Assembly (NCBI RefSeq): GCF_002015115.1
Contig: NZ_MUYA01000005.1
Location: 1 to 64,000, forward strand
Direction: 5' to 3'
Length of the DNA stretch: 64,000 bases
DNA from: Haemophilus paracuniculus
GTDB taxonomy: Bacteria; Pseudomonadota; Gammaproteobacteria; Enterobacterales; Pasteurellaceae
Part shown: in pieces, positions 48,423 through 57,197 of the stretch
How the letters are laid out: each line of letters starts with the position of its first letter
How positions within the stretch are numbered: the first letter of the stretch is position 1
Program-made: the position numbers and the translations under genes
Notes under the pieces: model-generated
The model's database searches: none
Told to the model about the DNA's origin: nothing
Seen by the model: the letters and a program-made list of their open reading frames with translations, nothing else

Positions 48423-48758
48423 TTATTTTTTTAGGGTATCGAGGAATTCCACCAATTTTTCTTTCTGAAAATCGGACAATTCATACCAATGCTGATCAAA
48501 TTTGGAATGGCGTTGCTCAATGGTTTCCGAAAGGCAATCCATAAAAAAATAATTGATCGGCGTATTCATAAAAGTTGCCAATGCCACAAGGTGAGACACG
48601 TTGATTTTATTTACCCCTCGTTCATAGCGAGAGAGCTGTTGTTGCGAAATGCCAATATGCTCAGAAAGGCGTTCAGCAGAATAGCCTAGCTCTTTGCGTT
48701 TAAGCTGAATACGTTTTCCTATCAATTTATCAATCGGGTCAGCGACAAGTTGAATCAT
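48423..48758 (-). CDS. XRE-family HTH regulator
   Basis: A 111-residue protein with an HTH_3 domain (residues about 14-68: IGKRIQLKRKELGYSAERLSEHIGISQQQLSRYERG) and a short C-terminal extension. It diverges from the YaaW-like gene, with the shared 121-bp intergenic region being the natural place for its operator. Function likely local repression. Confidence 0.85.
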   Translation of the reverse strand: MIQLVADPIDKLIGKRIQLKRKELGYSAERLSEHIGISQQQLSRYERGVNKINVSHLVALATFMNTPINYFFMDCLSETIEQRHSKFDQHWYELSDFQKEKLVEFLDTLKK

Positions 48759-48879
48759 ACTCTTTTCTATACTTACTCATTTTTAGCTATTTTTGTCTAG
48801 ATTTACTCTTGAATGAATTGTTATTGAGAGGTAAAATCAAATTTATTTACTCATCAATAGCTTAAATAAGGAATGCAAA

Positions 48880-49635
48880 ATGGCTTATCGTCCCGATCCT
48901 GATTTACATTTTCTCTCACAATGCAGTGATGAAGATCTAAATGATCTCGTTTACTGTTTAACCCACGATAAAGACGGTTCAGCTCGTTTGACCGAGGAAC
49001 TGACGATGTCTGATGCTTATAAAAGATATTCGCCTGCTCATAGTATGTATTGGCAAGAAATTGCGGCGGAAGTGCAATGTTTTGGGGCAAATACCTTTGC
49101 CACGATTTTGCGTGGTGGAAAGGGCGTGCTTTACAAAGAAGTTTTGTGCGATGTCTGCGATAAAATGAAAGTCAATTACAATAAAAATTCCAATGTAGAA
49201 CGCATTGAAACGGCACTACTCTCGAAAATTCTTGAAGATGCGTTGGAAAAAATGTCGCCTGATGAAATTAGAGAATTGGCAACGAGTTTAGGCTTAAAGA
49301 ATACTCAGAATATTACGGCACAACTTTTACTTGGTTCATTTACCACTATTTTTAAAATGGGGGGATTTAAATCCTATCAACTCACGTTAATGGTGGTAAA
49401 TGCTATTGCACAAGTTTTATTTAAACGGGATTTAAGCCTTGCAGGAAATGCAACACTAACCAGAAGCGTTAGTATTCTTACAGGACCTATTGGCTGGGCA
49501 ATTACGGGAATTTGGACAGCGGTCGATATTGCGGGGGCAGCTTACCGAGTAACTATTCCTGCCGTGATCCAAATCGCTGCACTTCGTCAAAAAGTGCTTT
49601 ATGCGAATACAGCGGAACAAATTTCATTTGAATAA
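48880..49635 (+). CDS. YaaW/UPF0174 family protein
   Basis: A 251-residue protein. The N-terminus YRPDPDLHFLSQCSDEDLNDLV is a DUF3944-type segment, and the remainder follows E. coli YaaW: EIAAEVQCFGANTFATILRGGKGVLYKEVLCDV and the C-terminal AYRVTIPAVIQIAALRQK, nearly identical in YaaW. Two hydrophobic stretches (around ITGIWTAVDIAGAAY) suggest membrane contact. No function is known. It is paired with a divergent XRE regulator. Confidence 0.88.
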   Translation: MAYRPDPDLHFLSQCSDEDLNDLVYCLTHDKDGSARLTEELTMSDAYKRYSPAHSMYWQEIAAEVQCFGANTFATILRGGKGVLYKEVLCDVCDKMKVNYNKNSNVERIETALLSKILEDALEKMSPDEIRELATSLGLKNTQNITAQLLLGSFTTIFKMGGFKSYQLTLMVVNAIAQVLFKRDLSLAGNATLTRSVSILTGPIGWAITGIWTAVDIAGAAYRVTIPAVIQIAALRQKVLYANTAEQISFE

Positions 49636-49691
49636 TGCAAAAGGCGATCAAATGATCGTCTTTAAATTTTTGAGAATCCTACCCCTTGTTA
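49623..49691. repeat. Direct repeat B flanking the XRE/YaaW module
   Basis: Second copy of the repeat at 48351-48418. It starts within the last codons of the YaaW-like gene (ISFE and stop) and ends in the variant USS CCTACCCCTTGTT. Confidence 0.82.
49639..49663. terminator. Terminator between the YaaW-like gene and phoH
   Basis: AAAGGCGATCA pairs with TGATCGTCTTT (one wobble). Serves both converging genes. Confidence 0.78.
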
Positions 49692-50792
49692 AAGATTTTC
49701 CGCCTGTTCCAGAATTTTGGTTTGTTCTAAATTTAAGGCTTCCACCGTTTTTTGTTGGATTTTTTCTAGGCTTTTTTCTAGGCGGCGTTGCTCTCGCCGT
49801 TGTTCATCTTCCGCTTCCCAACGGTCGTAGGCTTGCACCACTTTGGCGACCACGGGGTGTCGCACAATATCTTGGCTGTCGAAGTAGTTAAAACTCAATT
49901 CTTCCACCTCGCTCAACACTTCAATCGCGTGTTTTAGCCCCGATTTTTGGTGGCGAGGCAGATCGACTTGGGTAACGTCCCCCGTGATCACCGCTTTGGA
50001 ATTAAAGCCAATCCGCGTCAAAAACATCTTCATCTGCTCAATGGTGGTGTTTTGGCTTTCGTCCAGAATGATAAAGGCATCGTTGAGGGTTCGCCCACGC
50101 ATATAGGCAAGCGGTGCGATTTCAATCACATTTCGTTCCATCAATTTTTGTGCCTTTTCAAAGCCCAGCATTTCAAACAACGCATCGTAAAGGGGACGCA
50201 AATATGGCTCGATTTTCTGCCCGAGATCCCCTGGTAAAAAGCCCAGTTTTTCGCCAGCTTCCACCGCAGGGCGAGTGAGCAAAATTCGCCGAATTTCTTG
50301 GCGTTCGAGGGATTCCACCGCCGCCGCCACCGCTAAAAAGGTTTTGCCCGTGCCAGCAGGACCGATCCCAAAACTAATATCGTGGCTCAAAATGTTACGA
50401 AGATAGCGTTGTTGATGTTCGCCACGGGGCTTGATCACCCCACGTTTGGTCTTGATCGCAATCTCGCCACCACTCGGTTGCCATTGGCTTTGTAGCAACA
50501 TTCGGCTCTCTTGAATCGCGAGATGAATATCTTCCAAATCCAACTCTTTGATCTTGCCCTTAATCGGGGCGGTTTCGTTATAAAGCTGGCAAATCAGCTT
50601 GCCTGCATTTTGGATCAAATGGGCGGAATAGTGATTTTCGTCCGCCGATTGAATGGTAAAACTAAACCCCTGACGGGCAATCACAAGGTTAAAACTTTTC
50701 TCAATCAAAGCGAGATGTTCATCAAACGCCCCACAAAGGGATTGCAAACGGGTGTTGTCTTGGGGTTCAAGGGAGATAATTAGTTCGTTCAA
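49689..50792 (-). CDS. PhoH-like ATPase (YbeZ)
   Basis: A 367-residue PhoH-family ATPase/helicase-like protein. Walker A GPAGTGKTFLAVAAAV (near residue 155), FIILDESQNTTIEQMKMFLTRIGF (Walker B with Q-loop), and AVITGDVTQVDLPRHQKSGL are the conserved blocks. Usually next to ybeY, which processes 16S rRNA; that gene is not here. It lies 11 bp after tcdA in one leftward run. Confidence 0.93.
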   Translation of the reverse strand: MNELIISLEPQDNTRLQSLCGAFDEHLALIEKSFNLVIARQGFSFTIQSADENHYSAHLIQNAGKLICQLYNETAPIKGKIKELDLEDIHLAIQESRMLLQSQWQPSGGEIAIKTKRGVIKPRGEHQQRYLRNILSHDISFGIGPAGTGKTFLAVAAAVESLERQEIRRILLTRPAVEAGEKLGFLPGDLGQKIEPYLRPLYDALFEMLGFEKAQKLMERNVIEIAPLAYMRGRTLNDAFIILDESQNTTIEQMKMFLTRIGFNSKAVITGDVTQVDLPRHQKSGLKHAIEVLSEVEELSFNYFDSQDIVRHPVVAKVVQAYDRWEAEDEQRREQRRLEKSLEKIQQKTVEALNLEQTKILEQAENL

Positions 50793-50803
50793 AGGGTGGG
50801 TCC

Positions 50804-51568
50804 TTAATTTTGTAATAATTTTTCAATCACTCGGCTGACCGCAAAAAATCCAAATGTGGCAGTGATCATTGTGGCGGCACCGAAGCCGTTGGCACAGTTC
50901 ATTGTGGCGGAAATTTCGCAGCCTTCGCCCACTTTGGGAAAGATCAGCGGTTGGGTGGAAAAAACGCAATCCACCCCAAATTTGCGTTTCGGGTTTTGGC
51001 TGAAATGGTACTCTTTCCGTAGCAAAGAACGCACTTTTGCTGCCAACGGATCTTGAATGGTGCGGCTGAGATCGGCGATCTGAATCTGGCTCGGATCGGT
51101 CTGACCGCCTGCCCCGCCTGTGGTGATCAGCTTGATCTTATTTCGCTTGCAATAGGCGATCAACGCCGCTTTCACTCGCACGCTGTCAATCGCATCGATC
51201 ACATAATCATAGCCCCGTTGCAGATAGTCGGCGAGGTTGTCGGTGGTGAGGAAATCATCAATAATCTGCACCTCACATTCAGGGTTAATCAGGGCAACCC
51301 GTTCTTTCATCGCCTCGGTTTTGAGCTTGCCGATCTGCCCCGTGTAGGCGTGAATTTGGCGGTTAATGTTAGTTACGCAAATATCGTCCATATCGATTAG
51401 GGTTAATTTGCCGATCCCCGAGCGAGCAAGAGCTTCCACCGCCCACGATCCCACGCCGCCAATCCCAATCACACAAACGTGGGCTTGGCGTAATTTTGCC
51501 AAGCCCTCGGGGGGGTAAAGCCGTCCAATCCCCCCAAAACGCTGTTCATAATTATCAATTCTTGTCAT
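50804..51568 (-). CDS. tcdA: tRNA threonylcarbamoyladenosine dehydratase TcdA (CsdL)
   Basis: A 254-residue E1-like enzyme that cyclises t6A37 to ct6A in tRNA. The Rossmann ATP loop VCVIGIGGVGSWAVEALARSGIG, DMDDICVTNINRQ and KRNKIKLITTGGAGGQTDPSQIQI match the family. Its ATG overlaps the stop of the SLATT gene by 4 bp (ATGA), so it is likely translated by coupling. Confidence 0.95.
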   Translation of the reverse strand: MTRIDNYEQRFGGIGRLYPPEGLAKLRQAHVCVIGIGGVGSWAVEALARSGIGKLTLIDMDDICVTNINRQIHAYTGQIGKLKTEAMKERVALINPECEVQIIDDFLTTDNLADYLQRGYDYVIDAIDSVRVKAALIAYCKRNKIKLITTGGAGGQTDPSQIQIADLSRTIQDPLAAKVRSLLRKEYHFSQNPKRKFGVDCVFSTQPLIFPKVGEGCEISATMNCANGFGAATMITATFGFFAVSRVIEKLLQN

Positions 51569-52281
51569 TTAATAACTTCACTTTTTATTTGTAAATATGG
51601 TGTAAATATAGATGTAAAACCAACCATATCCAATATAAAAAATAATTCTAATATCATCATAAATATAGGTAATATATATGATCTTTTATTCATCATATGT
51701 GCTTTCAACCAAAGTAATAATCTAGGGATCCCTGTTATTATATAGTCTCTATGCATATCCAATCTAGCAAAGTCATAATCACAGTTTAGATGATTTTCTG
51801 GTGATTTTGCCAATATTTCTGAATATTTATTATGGTATCTTGATAAATCAAAATTATTTTTACCATTATCTAATTGTTCTTTAATAAGCCCCAATTCCCT
51901 AATAAATTCTTTAAGCCTGTAACCGCACTCATTTAAATTAGCTTCTCTTAACTCATAATGTGCTGTACCAATTACTATGGAATATACAAGTATAGCAACA
52001 GCTAAAAATATAGACATCATATTCATTACTCTAGGATCGAAATATAACTTAATCCCACTATTTTGTATTAAAGGAATGAGTATCAAACCTAGCGATAGAA
52101 TAATTGTAGTGAAAAATGCAAATTTATTTTGTCCTCTTAACCGAGCAGCCGCATTAAATCTACACTTTGCCGTTGCTCTTGCACTCATCTGTAATTTTTC
52201 TATTTCTGTTTTTTCTTTTCTATTTTTGCTTCCTTCAGAAATAAGCCAATACCAAGCTTTCTTTACAAAATTACAACTCAT
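51565..52281 (-). CDS. SLATT-domain two-TM protein (putative defence effector)
   Basis: A 238-residue protein of the SLATT type (SMODS- and SLOG-associating 2TM effector). The N-terminus carries the family's basic RATAKCRFNAAARLRGQNKF helix, then TM1 (FFTTIILSLGLILIPLI), TM2 (MSIFLAVAILVYSIVIGTAHYEL) with REANLNECGYRLKEFIRELGLIKEQ, and a third hydrophobic run near residue 212 (YILPIFMMILELFFILDMV). SLATT proteins are thought to make pores upon nucleotide signals in defence systems. Base composition is visibly AT-richer than the neighbours. It overlaps uup upstream and tcdA downstream by ATGA at both ends; no nucleotidyltransferase is adjacent. Confidence 0.75.
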   Translation of the reverse strand: MSCNFVKKAWYWLISEGSKNRKEKTEIEKLQMSARATAKCRFNAAARLRGQNKFAFFTTIILSLGLILIPLIQNSGIKLYFDPRVMNMMSIFLAVAILVYSIVIGTAHYELREANLNECGYRLKEFIRELGLIKEQLDNGKNNFDLSRYHNKYSEILAKSPENHLNCDYDFARLDMHRDYIITGIPRLLLWLKAHMMNKRSYILPIFMMILELFFILDMVGFTSIFTPYLQIKSEVIK

Positions 52282-54224
52282 TTATTTACTCCATTCTTGA
52301 TATTTTCCAACGCTTCCCAACGCTCAAAGGCTTGCTCTAACGCCATTTCCGCTTCGGCGAGTTTTTGCAGTTGGGCTTGGGTGTAATCGGCAGGTTTTGT
52401 GAAAAAATCCGCCCCATTTACTTCCGCTTGCAAGGTGTCGATTTCCGCTTCCAGCTGTTCCATTTGAGCGGGCAATGCCTCTAACTCTCGCTGTTCTTTG
52501 TAGGAAAGTTTGATTTTTTTGTCGTTTTTCGGCTTAGCAAGCGGTGGGATTTCTTCATTTTTTTGCATATTTTGGGCGGAAACCGACCGCTTGTTAGCGT
52601 TTTCCTGCTGGGCTTTCGCCTCAAAATAGTTGGCTTGTTGCTGTTTGGCATCGTGGTAGCCGCCGATATATTTGTTCAGCACGCCCTCGCCCTCGAAAAT
52701 GTAACATTCCGCCACGGTGTTATCGATAAATTGGCGGTCGTGGCTCACAATCAACAGGGTGCCTTGATAATCCGCCAGCACTTCTTCCAACAGTTCGAGG
52801 GTTTCCACGTCCAAGTCGTTGGTGGGTTCGTCCAAAATCAGCAGATTATTCGGTTTGAGCAACAGTTTCGCCAACAACAAGCGGTTGCGTTCGCCCCCCG
52901 ACAAGGCTTTAACAGGGGTCATCGCTCGTTTTGGTGGAAAGAGGAAATCCTGCAAATAGCCCAAAACGTGGCGTTTTACGCCGTTCACTTCAATATCTTG
53001 CTTGCCGTCCGCTACGTTGTCCATTACCGTTTTTTCGGGATCGAGATCGGCTCGATATTGGTCGAAATAGGCAACTTCCAACTTAGTGCCACAACGGATC
53101 GATCCCGAAGTTGGCTGTAATTCGCCTAGCAACAATTTGATAAAGGTGGTTTTGCCGCAGCCGTTCGCCCCCACCAACGCGATTTTGTCGCCGCGTAAAA
53201 TGGTGGTGCTGAAATTTTTGAGCAGGGTTTTGCCACCCACTTCGTAGCTGGCGTTTTCCACTTCAAACACAATTTTGCCTGAGCGAGCGGTCTGATCGAG
53301 CTGAATTTTTGCACTGCCTTGCACTTCTCGCCGTTGCTTGCGTTCTTCCCGCAACGCTTTCAAGGCTCGCACACGCCCCTCGTTACGGGTGCGGCGGGCT
53401 TTGATTCCCTGCCGAATCCACACTTCCTCTTGGGCGAGTTTTTTATCAAACAGCTCATTTTGCAAGGCCTCAACCCGAAGATCTTCCGCTTTGGTTTCGA
53501 GGTAAAGATCGTAATTGCTCGGGTAGGAAACCAATTTGCCCCGATCCAAATCGACAATTCGGGTTGCCATTTTGCGGATAAAAGCACGGTCGTGCGAAAT
53601 GAAAATGATACTGCCCTTGAAGTCGAGCAACAGATTTTCCAGCCACGCAATCGCATCAACGTCAAGGTGGTTGGTCGGCTCATCGAGCAACAAAATATCA
53701 GGGTCGGCAACCAACGCCCTCGCCAACGCCGCACGGCGTAGCCAACCGCCCGAAAGTTCCGACAAATCGCTGTCGGGATTGAGTTCCAACAGGCGTAGCG
53801 TATCTTGAATACGGTTCTCAAATTGCCAGCCGTTATTGTGTTCCAGTTGAGCCTGCACCGCCGAAAGTTGCGACATTAGGGTTTCGCTGTAATCGGTCTG
53901 CATTTGCTGCGAAATGTGGTGATATTGCTTCAATAAGTCGCTAAGATGCGAGATCCCCTCTGCGACATAATCAAACACCGAGCCTTGAATATGGCGAGGC
54001 GGATCTTGCTCTAACCGTGTTACCACAATGTCTTTTTCAAAAATCAGCTTGCCGTCATCGAGTTGCACCTCGCCAGCCAACACTTTCATCAGGGTCGATT
54101 TGCCTGCCCCGTTGCGACCGACCAAACAAACTCGCTCGCCTGCTTCAATGTGTAATTCCGTATGATCTAATAAAGGATGATCGCCAAAGCCCAAATAGGC
54201 GTTGGATAAATTCAGTAGTGCCAT
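52278..54224 (-). CDS. uup: ABC-F ATPase Uup
   Basis: A 648-residue ABC-F protein with two ATPase domains: Walker A GRNGAGKST and GANGCGKTT, signatures LSGGWLRRAALARAL and LSGGERNRLLLAKLL, Walker B LLLDEPTNHLD and LILDEPTNDLD. A C-terminal coiled coil (QMEQLEAEIDTLQAEVNG) follows a linker that encodes a pair of USS cores. Uup affects transposon excision and ribosomes. First gene of the leftward run with SLATT, tcdA and phoH. Confidence 0.96.
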   Translation of the reverse strand: MALLNLSNAYLGFGDHPLLDHTELHIEAGERVCLVGRNGAGKSTLMKVLAGEVQLDDGKLIFEKDIVVTRLEQDPPRHIQGSVFDYVAEGISHLSDLLKQYHHISQQMQTDYSETLMSQLSAVQAQLEHNNGWQFENRIQDTLRLLELNPDSDLSELSGGWLRRAALARALVADPDILLLDEPTNHLDVDAIAWLENLLLDFKGSIIFISHDRAFIRKMATRIVDLDRGKLVSYPSNYDLYLETKAEDLRVEALQNELFDKKLAQEEVWIRQGIKARRTRNEGRVRALKALREERKQRREVQGSAKIQLDQTARSGKIVFEVENASYEVGGKTLLKNFSTTILRGDKIALVGANGCGKTTFIKLLLGELQPTSGSIRCGTKLEVAYFDQYRADLDPEKTVMDNVADGKQDIEVNGVKRHVLGYLQDFLFPPKRAMTPVKALSGGERNRLLLAKLLLKPNNLLILDEPTNDLDVETLELLEEVLADYQGTLLIVSHDRQFIDNTVAECYIFEGEGVLNKYIGGYHDAKQQQANYFEAKAQQENANKRSVSAQNMQKNEEIPPLAKPKNDKKIKLSYKEQRELEALPAQMEQLEAEIDTLQAEVNGADFFTKPADYTQAQLQKLAEAEMALEQAFERWEALENIKNGVNK

Positions 54225-54480
54225 TGGTTAATGAATAATTTAAGCCACGAAAAATGGGGGAATTTTAGCAGATTTGGAAGTGGCTGTGTCCAAAAAGCGG
54301 TGGGATTTTAGGAAATTTGTAACATCAAAGATCGCTTGGCGGACATAAAGTCCGCCACTACGAAATATTGTCGTTCTTCAAAAAATCAATCATCATTCGT
54401 AGGGGCGAATTTTATATCCGCCCTTTTTATTGCATCAAATTTATTTTCTATTTTGTGAATCAAAAAATTATTGTTGCCCC
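54225..54480 (-). repeat. Composite hairpin repeat, copy 2 (inverted relative to 264-450)
   Basis: GGCGGAC-ATAAA-GTCCGCC at 54338-54356 and GGGCGAAT-TTTAT-ATCCGCCC at 54403-54423 with one mismatch. The flanks match 264-450 on the opposite strand. The first part, 54225-54290, is the upstream region of uup. Confidence 0.72.
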
Positions 54481-54670
54481 CCTACCCCGCCTACGGCGGT
54501 ACTTCCCCCGCAAGCGGGGGCAGATCTTGTGCTGTGGAAATTTGAGATCTTTGTTCGTCAGTGAGAACGATCTGATCTGCCCCCGCTTGCGGGGGAAGTG
54601 GCACGCAGTGCCGAAGGGGGTAACAAACGCAACATCGAGAACGGCAAGGGGTGGGATTGAGGGAAATTTT
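54478..54670. repeat. CCCCCGC-type hairpin repeat and mosaic block
   Basis: Contains CCGCCTACGGCGG, CTTCCCCCGCAAGCGGGGG, CCCCCGCTTGCGGGGGAAG and CGGCACTGCGTGCC-like hairpins. The final part, ATCGAGAACGGCAAGGGGTGGGATT, matches 432-478 in inverted orientation. An open frame crossing it is repeat read-through. Confidence 0.7.
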
Positions 54671-54863
54671 TATCTATAAGGCATAATAGAATGAGGGAAG
54701 GTATCACACAGTCAAATTGTCTGAAATTTGATTTGCTCTCTTGTGAAATCTAAAATTTTCAGCGGGCATAAAGCCCGCTGTTGTGAGTTATTTAAAAAAA
54801 GATAATTTAGTATCATCACAAATAAGCCTAGTGCTCTAGACTTATTTATGGCTTAGTTCCTAA
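54671..54863. other. Non-coding stretch with a CAGCGGGC hairpin and terminator
   Basis: CAGCGGGC-ATAAA-GCCCGCTG at 54760-54780 has the same ATAAA loop as other repeats here. A stem AATAAG-CCTAG/CTAG-ACTTATT at 54821-54846 (one mismatch) is the likely terminator of the next gene, which reads leftward. Confidence 0.6.
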
Positions 54864-55445
54864 TTACCATGCTAGCTCTATTGGTGGTTTAGAAATACCA
54901 TAATATACTTCTAATCCACTCTTCGCAGCTTCTCGCATATCCCAAGCAAAACGTTTTAACGCACTAGCTCTTTTATATAAATCACTATAAAGAGCCAGCT
55001 TTTTCTTTATATAAGCTTCATAAGTAGCATCATCAGCAGTATACGGTGCATCAGGAACAATAGGGTTTACTAACTTCTCTCGATATTGAATAGCATTATA
55101 ATATAGACTCATTCCAACATCCTCAAGAGCCCTTAGAAGGGCTGGATTATGACGCCCCTTTTCTGCTTCTGAAGCAACTTTCCCTACATAGTCTAAATAT
55201 TCTTGATATTTAGCTGTTAAATATGCGCTAGGTTGTTTAAGAAATTTTGTCGGCCCGCGTCTAACTGCAGCCGTATTTTCATAAAAAAACTTCTCTGCTG
55301 CCCTAATTTTTTTGACTTTTAAAGACAATTCTTTTTTTAAGGCAGGGGTTTCTAAATCTGGTTCACCAAATGAAATAGACCTAGCTTGCGAAATTGATAT
55401 GCTGGCCCCTAAAAGGATTAATGCAATTTTCAATAGTTTTTTCAT
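54864..55445 (-). CDS. Secreted protein of unknown function (accessory cluster gene 3)
   Basis: A 193-residue protein with a Sec signal peptide (KKLLKIALILLGASISISQA) and a mature part predicted mostly helical: charged helices, Tyr-rich (KYQEYLDYVGKVASEAEKG, YYNAIQYREKL). I see no known domain and no lipobox. The ATG at 55445 has AAGGAATTTAAA upstream; the longer frame would start in the intergenic stretch. It is the last of three leftward AT-rich genes. Confidence 0.68.
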   Translation of the reverse strand: MKKLLKIALILLGASISISQARSISFGEPDLETPALKKELSLKVKKIRAAEKFFYENTAAVRRGPTKFLKQPSAYLTAKYQEYLDYVGKVASEAEKGRHNPALLRALEDVGMSLYYNAIQYREKLVNPIVPDAPYTADDATYEAYIKKKLALYSDLYKRASALKRFAWDMREAAKSGLEVYYGISKPPIELAW

Positions 55446-55591
55446 TTTAAATTCCTTATTAGATAGAAATTTATTTTCACTTAACCTTAAATCAGTGATG
55501 CTGTTGAATATTTTAGAAAAGCTACCTATTCCACTTAACAAAGGTTAGCTTTCATTCCCATATTTTCCACTTTTAGTAGTAAATTATATGT

Positions 55592-56356
55592 TTAACCTGT
55601 CCGCCTCTTACTTTGAGTTTTATTCACCGCTTTACGCGGTAGCGATTTTTGCTTTGGTTTTGAGGCTGGCTTTGATTTCACCGCCTTTTTATTTTCAGCC
55701 TTTTTCACCTTATTTTTTGCCTGCACTTTTTTAGGTGATGTAGATTTCGGTGGGGCTGGTTGCGGTGTTTTTACCTCTGTCTCTGGTTGAGAATACCCTA
55801 GTTCTTTACGAGCTTTCTCTATACGCTCTTGCTCTTCCGCTTCTTTCTGTTTCCGCCAATCCCTAACTTCCATTAAATACTTATTCGGCTTCATTTCTAT
55901 GACAGGTTTCTCTTTTTTCTGCTTATTATTGAGAATAAAAAGATAAACGGGATCTAAACTATATTCTGTTCTTCCATCTTCTGTTTGTGTTATTCCCTCT
56001 TGAAAAATTTTCTCTAATTCCGCAATATCCTTAGCGGATAAATCATTCCTTTTCTTCATATCTATTGCGATTCTTTTATAAAAACGTTCCTCTGGTGGTA
56101 GCGAATTATTTCGATGTTTCTCAAAAAAGAAATATGCTGGCGTAAAAAACACAAGAGCAATAAATAATAAAGAAAAGAAACTTTCAGCGTTTGTAATATC
56201 ATTTAATTGTTTACGATCCTTAAAAAGTAAATAATAGAGAAAAAGTCCAGCAATAGCGAAACTAACGCTTATAAACATTGGAATGCTAAGATAATCATAA
56301 ATGCTATTACTATTTAATGTATAGGAAACAAATTTATGCAGTGATTCTGAAACCAT
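55592..56356 (-). CDS. Two-TM protein with Lys/Pro-rich tail, unknown (accessory cluster gene 2)
   Basis: A 254-residue protein. Two membrane helices (IPMFISVSFAIAGLFLYYLLF and FFSLLFIALVFFTPAYFFF) are followed by a charged cytoplasmic part with a coiled coil (KQKEAEEQERIEKARKEL), then about 60 residues of basic low complexity rich in Lys, Pro and Ala, ending RKAVNKTQSKRRTG. The tail could bind nucleic acid or acidic partners. I do not recognise the family. Confidence 0.65.
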   Translation of the reverse strand: MVSESLHKFVSYTLNSNSIYDYLSIPMFISVSFAIAGLFLYYLLFKDRKQLNDITNAESFFSLLFIALVFFTPAYFFFEKHRNNSLPPEERFYKRIAIDMKKRNDLSAKDIAELEKIFQEGITQTEDGRTEYSLDPVYLFILNNKQKKEKPVIEMKPNKYLMEVRDWRKQKEAEEQERIEKARKELGYSQPETEVKTPQPAPPKSTSPKKVQAKNKVKKAENKKAVKSKPASKPKQKSLPRKAVNKTQSKRRTG

Positions 56357-56431
56357 AATTACCCTTTCTAAATTATCAGTTTGAAGATAAAAACATCCTC
56401 ATTCTATAAGTGAATATAAAACTTTATTCTA

Positions 56432-57121
56432 TTAGTTGCTATTCTCAACTACTTCTTCTTTTTCTGATTTGTCATCTTTGCTCTTTTTTTGATATTTAAA
56501 TGAGTCTAACGCTTTTAACTCAGCCATATAATCTCTAATTCCCATATAATGTTTTATATATTGATAAAAAGCAACAAACATAAATAAAACAAAACCAATA
56601 GATAAATAAATCTGATTCAATGAATCTTCATTTTTTAATGGTTCAATTTCTTGTTCAAATGAAAGTGATAAAAAAATAAAAAAGGTACAAAACGCAGCAA
56701 AACACCAAACAAATCGGTAAATTAAAGTCTCTGATTTATCTGCAAAAACCTCTAAAAAAATTAAAATCAATAAAGCGATATACATACCGACAAAAAAGAT
56801 AATAACTTTAATATTTCCACTAATAAATTCATATAAATTTTGCAGAGTATTAACGAATGAAATATAGTCCCCAAAAAGATAAAAGAGTAGCATCAGCATA
56901 AAAAAACCGACAAACACTTGATAAATCAATTTAAGCCCTAATTCCACACGAAGATATCTATTGCGATAAAAGATAAACTGATCGCAAATATTTTCCTTCT
57001 TCTCTGATGAATTTTTATCCTTATCCGTTGTTTCAGTAGAAACATTTTGGTTCTCTGTGGTATTATTTGGGGCAACTTGATTGCTATTGTTAATATTTGA
57101 TTCTGGTGAATTTGTGTTCAT
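56432..57121 (-). CDS. Four-TM protein with Asn-rich N-terminus and acidic C-tail, unknown (accessory cluster gene 1)
   Basis: A 229-residue protein. About 45 disordered residues rich in Asn, Ser, Thr and Glu come first, then four hydrophobic segments (LIYQVFVGFFMLMLLFYLF, VIIFFVGMYIALLILIFLEVF, FVWCFAAFCTFFIFLSLSF, IYLSIGFVLFMFVAFYQYI) and a charged tail with KSKDDKSEKEEVVENSN. I start at ATG 57121 (MNTNSPESN); MRII four codons earlier is possible. No known domain is recognised. First gene of the leftward cluster. Confidence 0.65.
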   Translation of the reverse strand: MNTNSPESNINNSNQVAPNNTTENQNVSTETTDKDKNSSEKKENICDQFIFYRNRYLRVELGLKLIYQVFVGFFMLMLLFYLFGDYISFVNTLQNLYEFISGNIKVIIFFVGMYIALLILIFLEVFADKSETLIYRFVWCFAAFCTFFIFLSLSFEQEIEPLKNEDSLNQIYLSIGFVLFMFVAFYQYIKHYMGIRDYMAELKALDSFKYQKKSKDDKSEKEEVVENSN

Positions 57122-57197
57122 TATTATCCTCACTTCGATTTAAAAATTTTTTTCTTAGCAGGGTTGTTTCCTTCTCTCTGTCAAGAGAGAAGGAAAA

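Noticed and set aside
52563..53120. 185-codon frame antisense to uup
   Set aside because: Complement of ABC ATPase codons with no recognisable features or start signal.
54368..54679. 103-codon frame in the repeat region after uup
   Set aside because: It is a translation of CCCCCGC-type hairpins and the mosaic repeat; no ribosome site and no conservation expected.
57170..57193. 10-bp hairpin CCTTCTCTCT/AGAGAGAAGG as a terminator
   Set aside because: No T run follows on either strand; more likely a leader hairpin of the accessory cluster.
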